From contig JASEFK010000013.1 in the NCBI GenBank assembly GCA_030019255.1, positions 1 to 64,000 on the forward strand: DNA of 64,000 nt, given 5' to 3'. The notes below the pieces were generated by a model. It had not been told where the DNA came from. It saw only the letters and a program-made list of their open reading frames with translations, and searched no databases. Position 1 is the first letter of the stretch. Every line of letters begins with the position of its first letter. This DNA is from Actinomycetota bacterium (GTDB lineage: Bacteria > Actinomycetota > Geothermincolia > Geothermincolales > RBG-13-55-18). Position numbers and translations under genes: made by a program. Below are positions 51,868 through 63,703 of the stretch, piece after piece.

Positions 51868-52794
51868 TCAGGAGTCGGGGGTCGCCGGGCCGAAGAGGCG
51901 CGCCGGGCCCGGCTCCAGGCGGGAGTTCTCCTCGGCGATGCGCCTGAGCTCCTCCAGCACCGCTTCTCCCCCCGGCCGGAAAAGGTGGGCGAAACGCTTC
52001 TGGGGACGCAGGTAATCCTCCACCGGCCGGATCTCCTTGGGCTTCTTCACCTTGGTGATCACCCCGTTCTCCACCTCGAAGAGGGGGAAGAGGTTGGTCT
52101 CCACCGCCAGGCGCGCCAGCTCCACGGTGAGCTCGGATTCGTAGCCCCAGCCCGGCACGCAGGGCACCAGTATGTGCAGGTACTTGGGACCCTCTATCTC
52201 CAGGGCCTTCTGCACCTTGCGCATGAGGTCGCGGGGCTCGGAAACGGTGGCCGTGGCCACGTAGGGGACCCCGTGGGCCACAGCGATCATGGGCATGTTC
52301 TTCTTTCTGGTGCGGTTCCCATAGGAAAGGCGTCCCGGGGGGCTGGTGGTAGTCCGCGCTCCCAGCGGGGTCAGGCCGCTACGCTGGTAGCCGGTGTTCA
52401 TGTAACCCTCGTTGTCGTAGCAGACGTAGAGGATGTCGTGGCCGCGTTCGAACATTCCGCTTATGCAACCCATGCCGATGTCCGCCGTGCCCCCGTCTCC
52501 GGCCTGGGCGATGATCTTTACCCCCTCGTAGCGCCCCATGGCCTTAAGGGTGACCTCCATCCCGGCGGCCACGGCAGCGGCATTCTCGAAGAGGGAGTGT
52601 ATCCAGGGAACCTCCCAGGAGGAGCGGGGGTATGTGGTGGTATAAACTTCCAGGCAACCGGTGGCGTTGGCCACGATGACCCTGGGGCCCGCCGCCTTGA
52701 GCACCAGGCGGGCGGCTATGGCCTGGCCACATCCCGCGCAACCGGTATGACCCGGTTCCATTAGGTTAATGATCCTGCCTTCCCCCTCACTCAT
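51868..52794 (-). CDS. porB: 2-oxoacid:ferredoxin oxidoreductase, beta (TPP) subunit
   Basis: A 308-residue subunit that binds thiamine pyrophosphate and one 4Fe-4S cluster. TPP motif: AGDGGTADIGMGCISGMFER with the downstream NEGYMNTGYQRSG (about 100-145). Cluster cysteines: HTGCAGCGQ (about 18-25), GCLEVYTTTYP and VPCVPGW. The metal and pyrophosphate pattern matches pyruvate/2-oxoisovalerate synthases. ATG 52794 follows AGGGGAG by 7 nt. Last gene of porGDAB; oxidises or forms pyruvate (or a branched 2-oxoacid) with CoA and ferredoxin in the cytoplasm. Confidence 0.92.
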   Translation of the reverse strand: MSEGEGRIINLMEPGHTGCAGCGQAIAARLVLKAAGPRVIVANATGCLEVYTTTYPRSSWEVPWIHSLFENAAAVAAGMEVTLKAMGRYEGVKIIAQAGDGGTADIGMGCISGMFERGHDILYVCYDNEGYMNTGYQRSGLTPLGARTTTSPPGRLSYGNRTRKKNMPMIAVAHGVPYVATATVSEPRDLMRKVQKALEIEGPKYLHILVPCVPGWGYESELTVELARLAVETNLFPLFEVENGVITKVKKPKEIRPVEDYLRPQKRFAHLFRPGGEAVLEELRRIAEENSRLEPGPARLFGPATPDS

Positions 52795-52913
52795 TCCCAA
52801 GCTCCCCTAATCAAGTAATTTTCCATTAGTTTCCATAACTTCCCGGGGAACCTGCAGGAGGGCCATGCACTCCCCCGTTCCCGGTTACCCTCTCTACTCC
52901 GCATTCCGCGGCC

Positions 52914-54089
52914 CTATCGCCCCTCGTCCCCCCGCAGGAGTTCTTCCTTGAGGCCGCGGAATTCCACCCGGCAGGCGGGGTTGGTGAACAGGTCCCGGGC
53001 CACCTGCTTGATCTCCTCCACGGTGATGTCTCTTCCTCCCAGCCCCATGATGAAGCTGGAGATCTCCGGGGACTCCTCGCCGCAGAAGGCGGCGCGAATC
53101 TCCGAGCACAGGGTGCCTTCCAGTCCCAGGGAGATGTCCTTCTCGATGACTCCCACCACTCCTATCCCCTTGAGGGCGTCGTGGATGGCCTCCTTGGGAA
53201 AGGGGCGGAAGCAGCGCACCTTGAGTATGCCCACCTTCAAGCCTTCCCGGCGGAGCTCGTCCACCGCCTCGCGCATGGTGCCCAGGAGAGAACCCATGGA
53301 TACCAGCACCAGGTCGGCGCCCTCCAGGTCGTATGTCTCTATGAGTCCGCCGTGATGGCGCCTGAAGGCCCGGGCGTAGTCATCGGCCACCCGCTGGATG
53401 ACCGAGCGGGCCTCCATCATGTCCATGTGCACGTGGTAGCGGGTCTCCATGTAGGCGTCGGGCCCCACCATGGCCCCCATGGTGAAGGGGTCGTCGGGAT
53501 CCAGGCGGTAGGCGGGTTTGTAGGGCGGCAGGAAGCGGTCCACTTCCTCCTGCTCCGGGATATCCACGGGTTCCATGGTGTGGGTAAGCACGTAACCGTC
53601 CATGCATACCATTACCGGTATCATCAGCTCCTCGGCGATGCGGAAGGCCTGGATATGGGTGTCCACCGCTTCCTGGTTGTCCTCCACGTAGAGCTGTATC
53701 CAGCCGGAATCGCGGATGGACACGGAGTCCTGCTGGTCGTTCCAGATGTTTATGGGGGCGGAGACGGCACGGTTGGCGCAGGTCATGACCACCGGCAGGC
53801 GCAGGCCGGCGATATTGAAGATGACCTCGGTCATCAGCAGCAGGCCCTGGGAGCTGGTGGCCGTGTAGGCACGCCCGCCGACGGCGCTTCCCCCCAGGAC
53901 GATGGAGGCGGCGCCGAACTCGCTCTCGGCGAGGACGAATCCCGCGTCCAGGCGGCCATCGGCCACCATGCGGGAGAGTTCCTCCACGATGTGGGTCTGG
54001 GGGGTTATAGGGTAGGCGCAGACCAGGTGGGGGCGACACAGGCGCACCGCCTCGGCCACGGCCTTCGAACCCTCAAGAATGGCCCGCAA
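52914..54089 (-). CDS. porA: 2-oxoacid:ferredoxin oxidoreductase, alpha subunit
   Basis: A 391-residue subunit with the pyrimidine-binding TPP domain: GSKAVAEAVRLCRPHLVCAY, PITPQTHIVEELSRMV, and LAESEFGAASIVLGGSAVGG with the conserved Glu (about 50-72). TATSSQGLLLMTEVIFNIAG and ANRAVSAPINIWNDQQDSV follow, diagnostic of PorA. The C-terminal domain (VLVSMGSLLGTMREAVDEL; VRCFRPFPKEAI) is the CoA-binding transketolase-C-like part. TTG start with GGGAGGTAG. The gap to porB is 119 bp with no terminator seen. Confidence 0.93.
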   Translation of the reverse strand: MRAILEGSKAVAEAVRLCRPHLVCAYPITPQTHIVEELSRMVADGRLDAGFVLAESEFGAASIVLGGSAVGGRAYTATSSQGLLLMTEVIFNIAGLRLPVVMTCANRAVSAPINIWNDQQDSVSIRDSGWIQLYVEDNQEAVDTHIQAFRIAEELMIPVMVCMDGYVLTHTMEPVDIPEQEEVDRFLPPYKPAYRLDPDDPFTMGAMVGPDAYMETRYHVHMDMMEARSVIQRVADDYARAFRRHHGGLIETYDLEGADLVLVSMGSLLGTMREAVDELRREGLKVGILKVRCFRPFPKEAIHDALKGIGVVGVIEKDISLGLEGTLCSEIRAAFCGEESPEISSFIMGLGGRDITVEEIKQVARDLFTNPACRVEFRGLKEELLRGDEGR

Positions 54090-54255
54090 GGCTACCTCCC
54101 ATCATTTACCAACTAAGGTCACGGTATTCCCGCATACATCCTCAGTCAAATCGAGGCACTGCGACTTTTCATGCGCCCTTTTTCATTCCTGGCCTGAACT
54201 TCCCGCCTTCCCCGGATCGAGGAACCTCGGCCCGGAATCCCTAGCTCCTCGTTGC

Positions 54256-54537
54256 TCAAGGTTCCTCGCACCCCGTCTCCAGCACCATGTCGATGTCGTT
54301 CACCGGACACTCGTGGGCGCAGATTCCGCACCCCTTGCAGTAGTCCAGGTTGACGTCGAACTTCTTCTTGTCCAGCTGGTAGACGGTGCCTTCCGGGCAT
54401 CCCAGGAAGCACCGCTGGCAGCCTATGCAGTCCTGCTGCTTGTAGACCGGATGCTTGCCCCTCCAGGCCTTGGTCTTGTTCTCTAGGCTGGAGCCGGGCT
54501 TGACCCTCCTGCCCACGAACACGCGCATCAGCCGCAC
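54256..54537 (-). CDS. porD: 2-oxoacid:ferredoxin oxidoreductase, delta (ferredoxin) subunit
   Basis: A 93-residue dicluster ferredoxin with CIGCQRCFLGCPEGTVY (about 37-53) and CKGCGICAHECPVNDIDMV (about 67-85), two complete 4Fe-4S sets that relay electrons from the beta subunit to external ferredoxin. The N-terminal 35 residues are basic and lack cysteines, as in other PorD proteins. It overlaps the porG stop by 10 bp (coupled translation) and precedes porA by 166 bp. Confidence 0.93.
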   Translation of the reverse strand: MRLMRVFVGRRVKPGSSLENKTKAWRGKHPVYKQQDCIGCQRCFLGCPEGTVYQLDKKKFDVNLDYCKGCGICAHECPVNDIDMVLETGCEEP

Positions 54538-55097
54538 TCCCCTATCTGTTTACAAGCCTTGAGGGTGGCCAGGGCCTCCTTCTCCCCCAGCTCCCCGGGG
54601 AAGCGGAACTTTATGGCCTCGGTGACCGCCTCCAGCCTCACCAGGCCGGTGGCGCAGGCGAAGGCCCCCACCATGACCACGTTGATAATGGGGCGACCGA
54701 TTACCTCCAGGGCCACCTTGAGGGCGGGTACCGTGTACACCTTGAAGCCCTCCCCTATGGGAAGCTCGTCCCCGGGGCGGGTGGTGTTCACCAGAACCGT
54801 TCCCCCTGGTTTCAGCCCCTCCAGGACGTCGGCGTTATAGATCAACCCCGCGTCCTGGACGATGAGGTAATCCGGGGCGTATACCTGTTGCCGGACCCGG
54901 ATGGGGCGGTCGGCGATGCGCACGAAAGCCACCACCGGCGCCCCCTGCCGCTCCGCCCCGAAGAAGGGGAAGGCCTGGGCGTACTTGCCGTCGGCGAAGG
55001 CCGCCTCGGCCAGGAGCTCCGCCGCAGTGACGTTGCCCATGCCTCCCCGCCCGTGAATGCGTATCTCCTTCATCCTCTCCCCCGTCTTTATGTCCAT
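54528..55097 (-). CDS. porG: 2-oxoacid:ferredoxin oxidoreductase, gamma subunit
   Basis: A 189-residue subunit: MKEIRIHGRGGMGNVTAAELL (about 9-29) and YAQAFPFFGAERQGAPVVAF, the standard PorG motifs that cover the TPP/CoA tunnel; FRIADRPIRV-type segment and LINTTRPGD-like NTTRPGDELP follow. Two starts are possible: ATG 55097 with AGGGGAATCC, and ATG 55073 with GGGGGAGAGG too close to be ideal; the former is preferred. First gene of the porGDAB operon, in the gamma-delta-alpha-beta order of archaeal and Thermotoga-type enzymes. Confidence 0.92.
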   Translation of the reverse strand: MDIKTGERMKEIRIHGRGGMGNVTAAELLAEAAFADGKYAQAFPFFGAERQGAPVVAFVRIADRPIRVRQQVYAPDYLIVQDAGLIYNADVLEGLKPGGTVLVNTTRPGDELPIGEGFKVYTVPALKVALEVIGRPIINVVMVGAFACATGLVRLEAVTEAIKFRFPGELGEKEALATLKACKQIGECG

Positions 55098-55453
55098 AGG
55101 ATTCCCCTGGGTGAGCGGGATTAAACGGTATCCCGCCCATATCACCAGGACACCCAGGTCTATACCGGACACACCCGTACTTCCAATCCCGCGGCAGCGG
55201 AAAGGTATTCCCGATCCCCAATGGAAACCAGGTCCAGCAACGAAACCCCGCACGGTGCGCTTTCCCGGGTTTTGCCCGTGGAGACATCGGGGGAGGCGGA
55301 CCTGGGCCAACCCGGCGGAAACCACGGGGGCGGCAACGGGGAATGGCTGGGAGCAGGGAAGAAGATACTCCCTGGCAGGTGTATAATAATCATGTAATGT
55401 GAGCCGGGAGGCAAAGTCGGGGGGCAAAACCACCAAAACTCCGGAGGTGGGTT
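55098..55453. other. Divergent intergenic region between porG and the DUF4352-like gene
   Basis: 355 bp. A TATAAT at 55382-55387 serves the plus-strand gene. Near its start, CAAAACC-ACC and GGT-GGGTTTTG can form a hairpin that covers the GGAGGTGG ribosome binding site (55421-55457), so translation may be controlled. No clear porG promoter was identified. Confidence 0.5.
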
Positions 55454-55978
55454 TTGTTTCCTTCCAGGCTCCTGATAGCCCTGGTCATTCCCCTCGCCAT
55501 CCTGGGGCTGGGCATCTGGTTCACCGCCTCCGCAGAGATAAACCGGGGCAGCGTCCGCGTGGCGGGAGTCCTGGTGGGCCAGCCCGACGTGGAGCTCACG
55601 GTTCAAGAATGCTACCTTAGCGAGGGAGGGAACGGGAGGGTTCTCACGGTTTCCATGGAAGCCCACAACCGGGGTAATTCAGACGTAAACATGGACCCCC
55701 GCTCCTTCCACCTGGTTCTAACCCAGGTCGAGGACCCCCTCGGAAACAGGTTCCCGCCGAGAACCTTCACCCCGATGCGTTGCCAGTCCTCCTGCAACCG
55801 GGCTCCGAACAGCCTCGCCCTCATCCCTGCGGATGCCCGGCGTTCATATACCCTGACCTTCTGGGCCAACAACCTTCCCCGGGGGGAGGAATGGAACGAA
55901 TACTACCTGAGCCTGGAGTACTACGACCCATCCTCCGCCCTCCTCCTGAGCAAGCTCCTGAGACCCGAAGAGAGATAA
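55454..55978 (+). CDS. DUF4352-like exported or membrane-anchored Ig-fold protein
   Basis: A 174-residue protein with an N-terminal hydrophobic helix (RLLIALVIPLAILGLGIWFT), probably a signal anchor, followed by a beta-sandwich: VELTVQECYLSEGG, RVLTVSMEAHNRGNSDVNMD, FHLVLTQVEDPLGNRFPP, YTLTFWANNLPRGEEWNEYY. The NxG/xxD strand pattern resembles DUF4352/telomere-binding-like Ig folds that sit outside the membrane. Function unknown. TTG start with GGAGGTGG, possibly masked by a hairpin. Its TAA stop is followed after one base by a dispersed repeat element that spans to the end of carB. Confidence 0.65.
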   Translation: MFPSRLLIALVIPLAILGLGIWFTASAEINRGSVRVAGVLVGQPDVELTVQECYLSEGGNGRVLTVSMEAHNRGNSDVNMDPRSFHLVLTQVEDPLGNRFPPRTFTPMRCQSSCNRAPNSLALIPADARRSYTLTFWANNLPRGEEWNEYYLSLEYYDPSSALLLSKLLRPEER

Positions 55979-55979
55979 A

Positions 55980-56082
55980 GGGGTCAGGTCTTGAATTTTG
56001 GATTCGGGGTTAACCCCTTACCCTTTCCCGGCTGCATGACCGGTGGTCCCTCATCCCGATATACCCCCTAGGGTATCAAAAT

Positions 56083-56097
<15 letters not shown>
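55980..56097. mobile_element. Short inverted-repeat element between convergent genes
   Basis: 118 bp bounded by GGGTCAGGTCTTGAATTTTG (55981-56000, with one more G at 55980) and its complement with one change (CAAAATTCAAGGCCTGACCC at 56077-56096, C at 56097). A hairpin ATACCCCCTAGGGTAT lies inside the right end (56061-56076). The left end begins 2 nt after the stop of the DUF4352-like gene; the right end contains the carB stop codon. It may also act as a bidirectional transcription end. No coding capacity. Confidence 0.85.
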
Positions 56098-59344
<3,247 letters not shown>

Positions 59345-59352
<8 letters not shown>

Positions 59353-60493
59353 GGGCCTCACCCCGCCCGGCGCGCATGTCGCGGATGAAGTCCCCGAAGA
59401 GGTACACCGCGTCGTGGGGTCCCGGCGAGTCCTCGGGGTGGAACTGCACGGAGTAGGCCGGGTAACGGCGGTGGCGGAAGCCCTCCAGTGTCCCGTCGTT
59501 GAGGTTGATGAAGGTGGGCTCTACCTCGGAGTCGATACTCTCCAGGTCCACGCAGAAACCATGGTTCTGGGCGGTGATGAGGATGTTCCCCTTGCGCAGG
59601 TCCTTCACCGGCTGGTTAGCTCCCCGGTGCCCGAACTTGAGCTTGAAGGTGCGGCCGCCCAGGGCCAGCCCCAGGATCTGGTGTCCCAGGCAGATGCCGA
59701 AGATGGGCTTCACCCCGATGAGCTTGGCCACCTCGTCGATGAGGTAGGTGACCGCGGCCGGGTCTCCCGGTCCGTTGGAGAGGAAGATGCCGTCGGGTCC
59801 TGACTGTAAAATCTTGGAGGCGGTGGTATCCGCCGGGACCACCAGCACCTCGCACCCCAGGGCGGAGAGGATGCGCAGGATGTTGCGCTTTATCCCGCAG
59901 TCGTAGGCCACCACGCGCAGGGGCCGCTTTCCGGGACCGGGAACCTCCGGCATGACCCCTCTCCCCATGGGAGGGAGACTTTCTTCCTCCCACCGATAGG
60001 GCTCACCGCAGGTGACCTCCTTCACCAGGTCCCTCCCCACGTAAGGAGGAGCCTCCTCGAGGATGCGCTTCAGGTCCGAAAGCTCCGCGTCCTCGTTGCA
60101 TACCACGCACATCATGGCCCCTATGGAGCGGATGTGCCGGGTGACGGCGCGGGTGTCCACGCCCTCCACGCCCACGATGCCGTGCTCCCTGAGGTAGTCG
60201 TCCAGGGAGCGAGTGGCCCGCCAGTTGGAAGGGTAACGGCAGCACTCCCGCACCACGAAGCCCTCCACCTGGGGACCGCAGGACTCCACGTCCTCCTCGT
60301 TCACCCCGTAATTACCGATGAGGGGGTAGGTCATGGTGACGATCTGGCCCTTGTAGGAGGGGTCGGTGAGGATCTCCTGGTACCCGGTCATGCTGGTGTT
60401 GAAAACCAACTCTCCCGTGCGCACCCCCCGTGCTCCGAAGGGTGTGCCGGTGAAGTATTTCCCGTCCTCGAGCAGGACTACAGCCTTTTCCAT
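59345..60493 (-). CDS. carA: Carbamoyl phosphate synthase small (glutaminase) subunit
   Basis: A 382-residue subunit that releases ammonia from glutamine for CarB. The N-terminal CPSase domain has [20 protein letters not shown]; the C-terminal class I amidotransferase carries the nucleophile in [14 protein letters not shown] (Cys about 250) and the catalytic His/Glu in [19 protein letters not shown] at 60532-60537 (minus strand) lies about 40 nt before the ATG. Ends overlapping carB by 8 bp. The usual pyrimidine or arginine attenuator was not recognised in the short leader. Confidence 0.96.
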
Positions 60494-60597
60494 GTGAACC
60501 TATGAGCCTCCCGTTCGCGGTCTTCCGTCAATTATAGGGAAAGGCGATGACGAGAGGAAGGTAAGGGGTCATGATCCAGGAGTCCATACCATAAATT

Positions 60598-60618
60598 CAA
60601 AATTCAAGACCTGACCCC
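60598..60618 (-). repeat. Dispersed repeat end upstream of carA
   Basis: CAAAATTCAAGACCTGACCC (60598-60617, C at 60618) matches the repeat termini exactly. A GGGGTC at about 60564 may be an eroded opposite end. It is the only copy not at a gene's 3' end; it lies between carA and the SCP2-like gene, which are divergent. TTTTTGAATTTGACTC just beyond it looks like a further degenerate copy. Confidence 0.8.
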
Positions 60619-60752
60619 ATTTTTGAATTTGACTCTATTAAGCTTTTAAGCTTGTAAACTCTGTGGTATACATACTAATGTGACTGTATCTTTCAAAATT
60701 GGATAAATGTCAGTGGTTCGGGCTGCGACCCGATAGAAGAAAGGGGGTAAGC

Positions 60753-61325
60753 ATGACCATCGCCTACGGCACCGAGGAGTGGGAAAAGGCCTACCAGGAA
60801 GAAGTAACTAAGCGCATGGAGTCCGAGCCCAAGCCCTACATCTATTTCACGCCCGAATGGGTGGCCCTGTACGAAAAGGCCATCCAGGAGGACGCCACCT
60901 ACAAGGAGCTGGCCAAGAACTGGGAGGGCAGCGTGGTCCTGCACGTGGAGAAGGCCCCCCAGTACGGACTGGACATCGATCTCTACATCTTCCTGGACCT
61001 CTGGCACGGCGAGTGCCGCAAGGCGCGCATCGTCCCTCCCGAGGTCGGGGAGGCTGGGGACTTCGTGATCACCGGCTCGGCGGACCGCTGGATGGAAGTC
61101 GGCCGTGGGCAGCTGGATCCGGTGAAGGGGATGATGCAGGGCAAGCTGCGCCTCAAGGGGGACCTGCCCACCATCGTGCGCTACGTGAAGGCGGCCGTTC
61201 GCCTCACGGAGATCAGCCAGATGGTGGGCGGCAAGTACCCCGACGAACTCACCCCCGAGGAGGTCGAGGGCCTGCGCGCCACGGTGAAGGACCTGGCGGG
61301 CCGTTTCCTGGGCGTCACCGTCTGA
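60753..61325 (+). CDS. SCP2-like sterol/lipid-binding domain protein
   Basis: A 190-residue protein with a predicted SCP-2 fold: SVVLHVEKAPQYGLDIDLYI, KARIVPPEVGEAGDFVITGS, ADRWMEVGRGQLDPVKGMMQ and GKLRLKGDLPTIVRYVKAAV (about 145-164). The GxVxLxGD-type strand and the final helix are the family's lipid-tunnel elements. Such proteins carry acyl-CoA or other lipids in the cytoplasm. ATG 60753 follows AAGGGGGTAAGC. Monocistronic as far as seen. Ligand unknown. Confidence 0.78.
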   Translation: MTIAYGTEEWEKAYQEEVTKRMESEPKPYIYFTPEWVALYEKAIQEDATYKELAKNWEGSVVLHVEKAPQYGLDIDLYIFLDLWHGECRKARIVPPEVGEAGDFVITGSADRWMEVGRGQLDPVKGMMQGKLRLKGDLPTIVRYVKAAVRLTEISQMVGGKYPDELTPEEVEGLRATVKDLAGRFLGVTV

Positions 61326-61632
61326 ACGGAAACCGGGATAATTTCCCTCGGGGAGGATTTAGAAGGTCTGAGGTTTATACTTCAGGATCTCGACGTTATC
61401 GAGAACTATGGCGCAAAGCCCGCAGGGAAGGTTGAAGCAGGCTGAGGGTTATGCCGTTTCTTCCGGCGCAGGAAAAAGGGAATACCCAGTTACGCATAGT
61501 CATCAACAGATCGTGGGCTTGTCCCTGATGAGGTATAAATGACGTTGTTTATTCCTTATCCGGTTTGGAGGCGGGAGAGCCCGGATCGCTCTTTCCATCC
61601 TGCGGCCGCAGGTTCAAAAGACTGCAAGAAAG
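61326..61632. other. Non-coding stretch after the SCP2-like gene
   Basis: About 300 bp without a supported gene. A weak related pair begins near 61362 and 61435 (73 bp apart; CTGAGG with TTTAT or GTTAT), possibly another instance of the spaced repeats but too diverged to be called. Confidence 0.4.
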
Positions 61633-61661
61633 AAAGGGAGCCGGAAAAGCCGGCTCCCTTT
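61633..61661. terminator. Intrinsic terminator
   Basis: A perfect 12-bp stem AAAGGGAGCCGG / CCGGCTCCCTTT with a 5-nt loop AAAAG. It can act in both directions and separates the SCP2-like gene from the convergent glutamate synthase gene. Confidence 0.85.
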
Positions 61662-61700
61662 GAAATGTCTAAGGCTTGGTCCGAACCTTTTCGGACTCGG

Positions 61701-61737
61701 ATACCCTACCAGGTATCAAAATTCAAGACCTGACCCC
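61701..61737 (-). repeat. Dispersed repeat end with hairpin at the glutamate synthase 3' end
   Basis: CAAAATTCAAGACCTGACCC at 61717-61736 (C at 61737) next to the hairpin ATACCCTACCAGGTAT (61701-61716). On the minus strand the glutamate synthase stop TAA is followed by one A and then GGGGTCAGG, exactly the arrangement seen at the DUF4352-like gene. No second end was found. Confidence 0.85.
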
Positions 61738-61738
61738 T

Positions 61739-63310
61739 TTAGCCCAGGATCTTGTCCACCTCGTCCCGGTCCAGGTCCATGACGTAGGGGATGCCGGTTA
61801 TCTCCGCGCACTCCTTGGTCAGAGAGGCCAGGTCGTCCCGGCTGAGGTGCTCCAGGGCGAACTTGCGCGCCCCGCACATCAACTGGCGGATTCCCTGGGC
61901 CAGGCGCTTGTAGTAGGAGTACACGCCGATGGCCGAGGTGGGGATGTCCTTGAAGCGGTCCCCGAAGCGCTCCTTGAGCTCGGGGGCGGCGACGAAGATC
62001 TCCTCCACGCTGTTCCCGTAGGCGGAGATGGCCTTGGGGAGGTTCTCCTCCTCGATGAGCTTGCCGATGGTCTTCCCCACCATGGCCGCGGCAATAGGGG
62101 AACGTGCCATGCCCACCAGCTTGAAGTAGGGAGCGCCCATGGCCAGGGCCTTGACGATGTGGTCCTCGAGGGTGATGCCGCCGGCGATGGCGATGTCCGG
62201 CACGTACTCGCCCCTGTCCGCCAGCCGCTTGGCGTACTCGTAGGTCATGGCCGCCAGGTGGATGGTGGGCACGCCCCACTCGTTCATCATCCGCCAGGGG
62301 CTCATGCCCGTCCCGCCGCCGGCGCCGTCCACGGTGAGCATGTCGATCTTGGCGATGGAGGAGTACTTGATGGCCCGCGCCAGGTCCGCCGGACGGTAGG
62401 CCCCAGTCTTGAGGAAGACGTACTTGGCCCCCGCGTCGCGCAGCTCCTGCACCCGCTTGACGAAGCTCTCCTCGTCCACGAAGCCGATGCGGGAGTGGCG
62501 CTCGAACTCGTTGAAAGTCTTGTAGAAACTTTCCTTAACCGAGGGGTCCTCAGGGTCGGGGAGGACGATGTAGCCCCTCTTCTTGAGCATCTGGGCCTTC
62601 TCCAGGGAGCGTATCTTCACCTCGCCGCCGATATCCTTGGCCCCCTGGCCCCACTTGAGCTCCACCACTTCCACGCCCAGCTTGTCGATGGCGTACTCCA
62701 GGACCCCCAGGCGGGTGTCCTCTACGTTGGACTGCACCACGATGGCTCCGTAACCTTCGTACCAGTCCTGGAAGAGCTTCACCCTCCGGGTCAAGTCGGG
62801 GGAATCCACCACGCGGCCGTTCTCGATGACCGCGTTCTCGTCCATCCCGCATACGTTCTCCCCGATGGTCAGGATGGTCCCGGAGATGGCGGAGCCGATG
62901 GCCAGGCCCTCCCAGTTGTTCTTGGCCACGTCGGTGGAGCCCAGGCCGGGGATGACGAAGGGCAGGCGGAGCTTGATGCCCTTGTCCCTCCCCACCGCCG
63001 TCTCCAAGTTGACGTTGGGGAAGGTGGCCACGTCGGGGTCGGGCTCCACGCCCACCGCTCCCACCGCGGTGCCCATGATGTTGAGGTGGGAGAAATCCAC
63101 GGGGTAATCCTTCTGGGAGGCCGAGGTGCTGCCGCCGAAGGGCTTGGGGTAAAGGACCTCCGGACCCCGATAGGCGGAAGTCCCGATCTCGCACAGTCCG
63201 GTGCAGCCCTCCACGCAGGTCACGCACATGCCACTGAAGGGACAGTAATCCCTGCCGGTGCGCAGCCTGGTGAGGGTGGCCTCGCTGGAGTTGGGCTTGC
63301 TGAAACTCAT
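61739..63310 (-). CDS. gltB: Stand-alone FMN-type glutamate synthase (archaeal-type GltB)
   Basis: A 523-residue protein corresponding to the synthase domain of GOGAT. An N-terminal Cys block, CPFSGMCVTCVEGCTGLCEI (residues 23-42), could bind clusters; the FMN barrel follows with NVCGMDENAVIENGRVVDS, KLGVEVVELKWGQGAKDIGG, TVDGAGGGTGMSPWRMMNEW (about 325-344) and IAIAGGITLEDHIVKALAMG (about 375-394). The glutaminase domain of large GltB is absent, so ammonia or a partner amidotransferase must supply nitrogen. Product: glutamate from 2-oxoglutarate. GGAGGTAGGAGC precedes the ATG. It has its own promoter and a leader with a terminator; an ANTAR regulator gene lies upstream on the same strand. 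Confidence 0.88.
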   Translation of the reverse strand: MSFSKPNSSEATLTRLRTGRDYCPFSGMCVTCVEGCTGLCEIGTSAYRGPEVLYPKPFGGSTSASQKDYPVDFSHLNIMGTAVGAVGVEPDPDVATFPNVNLETAVGRDKGIKLRLPFVIPGLGSTDVAKNNWEGLAIGSAISGTILTIGENVCGMDENAVIENGRVVDSPDLTRRVKLFQDWYEGYGAIVVQSNVEDTRLGVLEYAIDKLGVEVVELKWGQGAKDIGGEVKIRSLEKAQMLKKRGYIVLPDPEDPSVKESFYKTFNEFERHSRIGFVDEESFVKRVQELRDAGAKYVFLKTGAYRPADLARAIKYSSIAKIDMLTVDGAGGGTGMSPWRMMNEWGVPTIHLAAMTYEYAKRLADRGEYVPDIAIAGGITLEDHIVKALAMGAPYFKLVGMARSPIAAAMVGKTIGKLIEEENLPKAISAYGNSVEEIFVAAPELKERFGDRFKDIPTSAIGVYSYYKRLAQGIRQLMCGARKFALEHLSRDDLASLTKECAEITGIPYVMDLDRDEVDKILG

Positions 63311-63354
63311 ACGCTCCTACCTCCTTCTCATTTCCTTTATTTTCCATATAGAAA

Positions 63355-63380
63355 ACGTCCGACCCCTTCGAGTCGGACGT
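63355..63380 (-). terminator. Leader terminator (attenuator hairpin) of the glutamate synthase gene
   Basis: On the minus strand ACGTCCGAC and GTCGGACGT pair around the loop TCGAAGGG and are followed by TTTTCTAT, a textbook intrinsic terminator, 45 nt before the glutamate synthase ATG. A competing hairpin GGACG-TCGA-CGTCC (63387-63374) would block its 5' arm. Confidence 0.8.
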
Positions 63381-63452
63381 CGACGTCCAGGGAAGGCACC
63401 CCTTCGTGCCCGGTCACAGGGAAAATATATGCACCACATCCACCTATGTCAA
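63381..63452 (-). promoter_or_regulatory. Glutamate synthase promoter and two-hairpin leader
   Basis: Minus strand: TTGACA (63452-63447), exactly 17 bp, TATATT (63429-63424). Transcription would start near 63417. The leader opens with hairpin GGCAC-GAAGGG-GTGCC (63410-63395, 6-nt loop), then GGACGTCGACGTCC, then the terminator. Loops of the first hairpin and of the terminator share CGAAGGGGT. This is the layout of an antitermination site; the nearby GAF-ANTAR protein is the obvious candidate regulator (inference). Confidence 0.75.
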
Positions 63453-63703
63453 CCCAGCGAGTTGACTCATAATGACAGAAAAGGTAAGGCAGGCAATTGA
63501 CAGGCGCTTTCATGGAAGATTTTAATTTGGCGCAACGGCCCAGTCTGCCGGTTTCAACCCCTATGGTGCGCCCCCTGGAACATCCTTGTCCCAGCCGTAC
63601 ACGATGCGCGGGATGAGCAGCGAGCCTCCCCCGGTTTGATGGATCTCCTGGAATGCAGAAGTTGCGGTGCGCTCTGTGGCATATCCAGCCGATATTTATC
63701 CCC
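63453..63703. other. Intergenic stretch between the ANTAR gene and the glutamate synthase promoter
   Basis: 250 bp without a supported gene. It holds the 3' side of the ANTAR gene (minus strand). No terminator between the two genes was recognised, so some read-through from the ANTAR gene into the glutamate synthase leader is possible. Confidence 0.4.
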
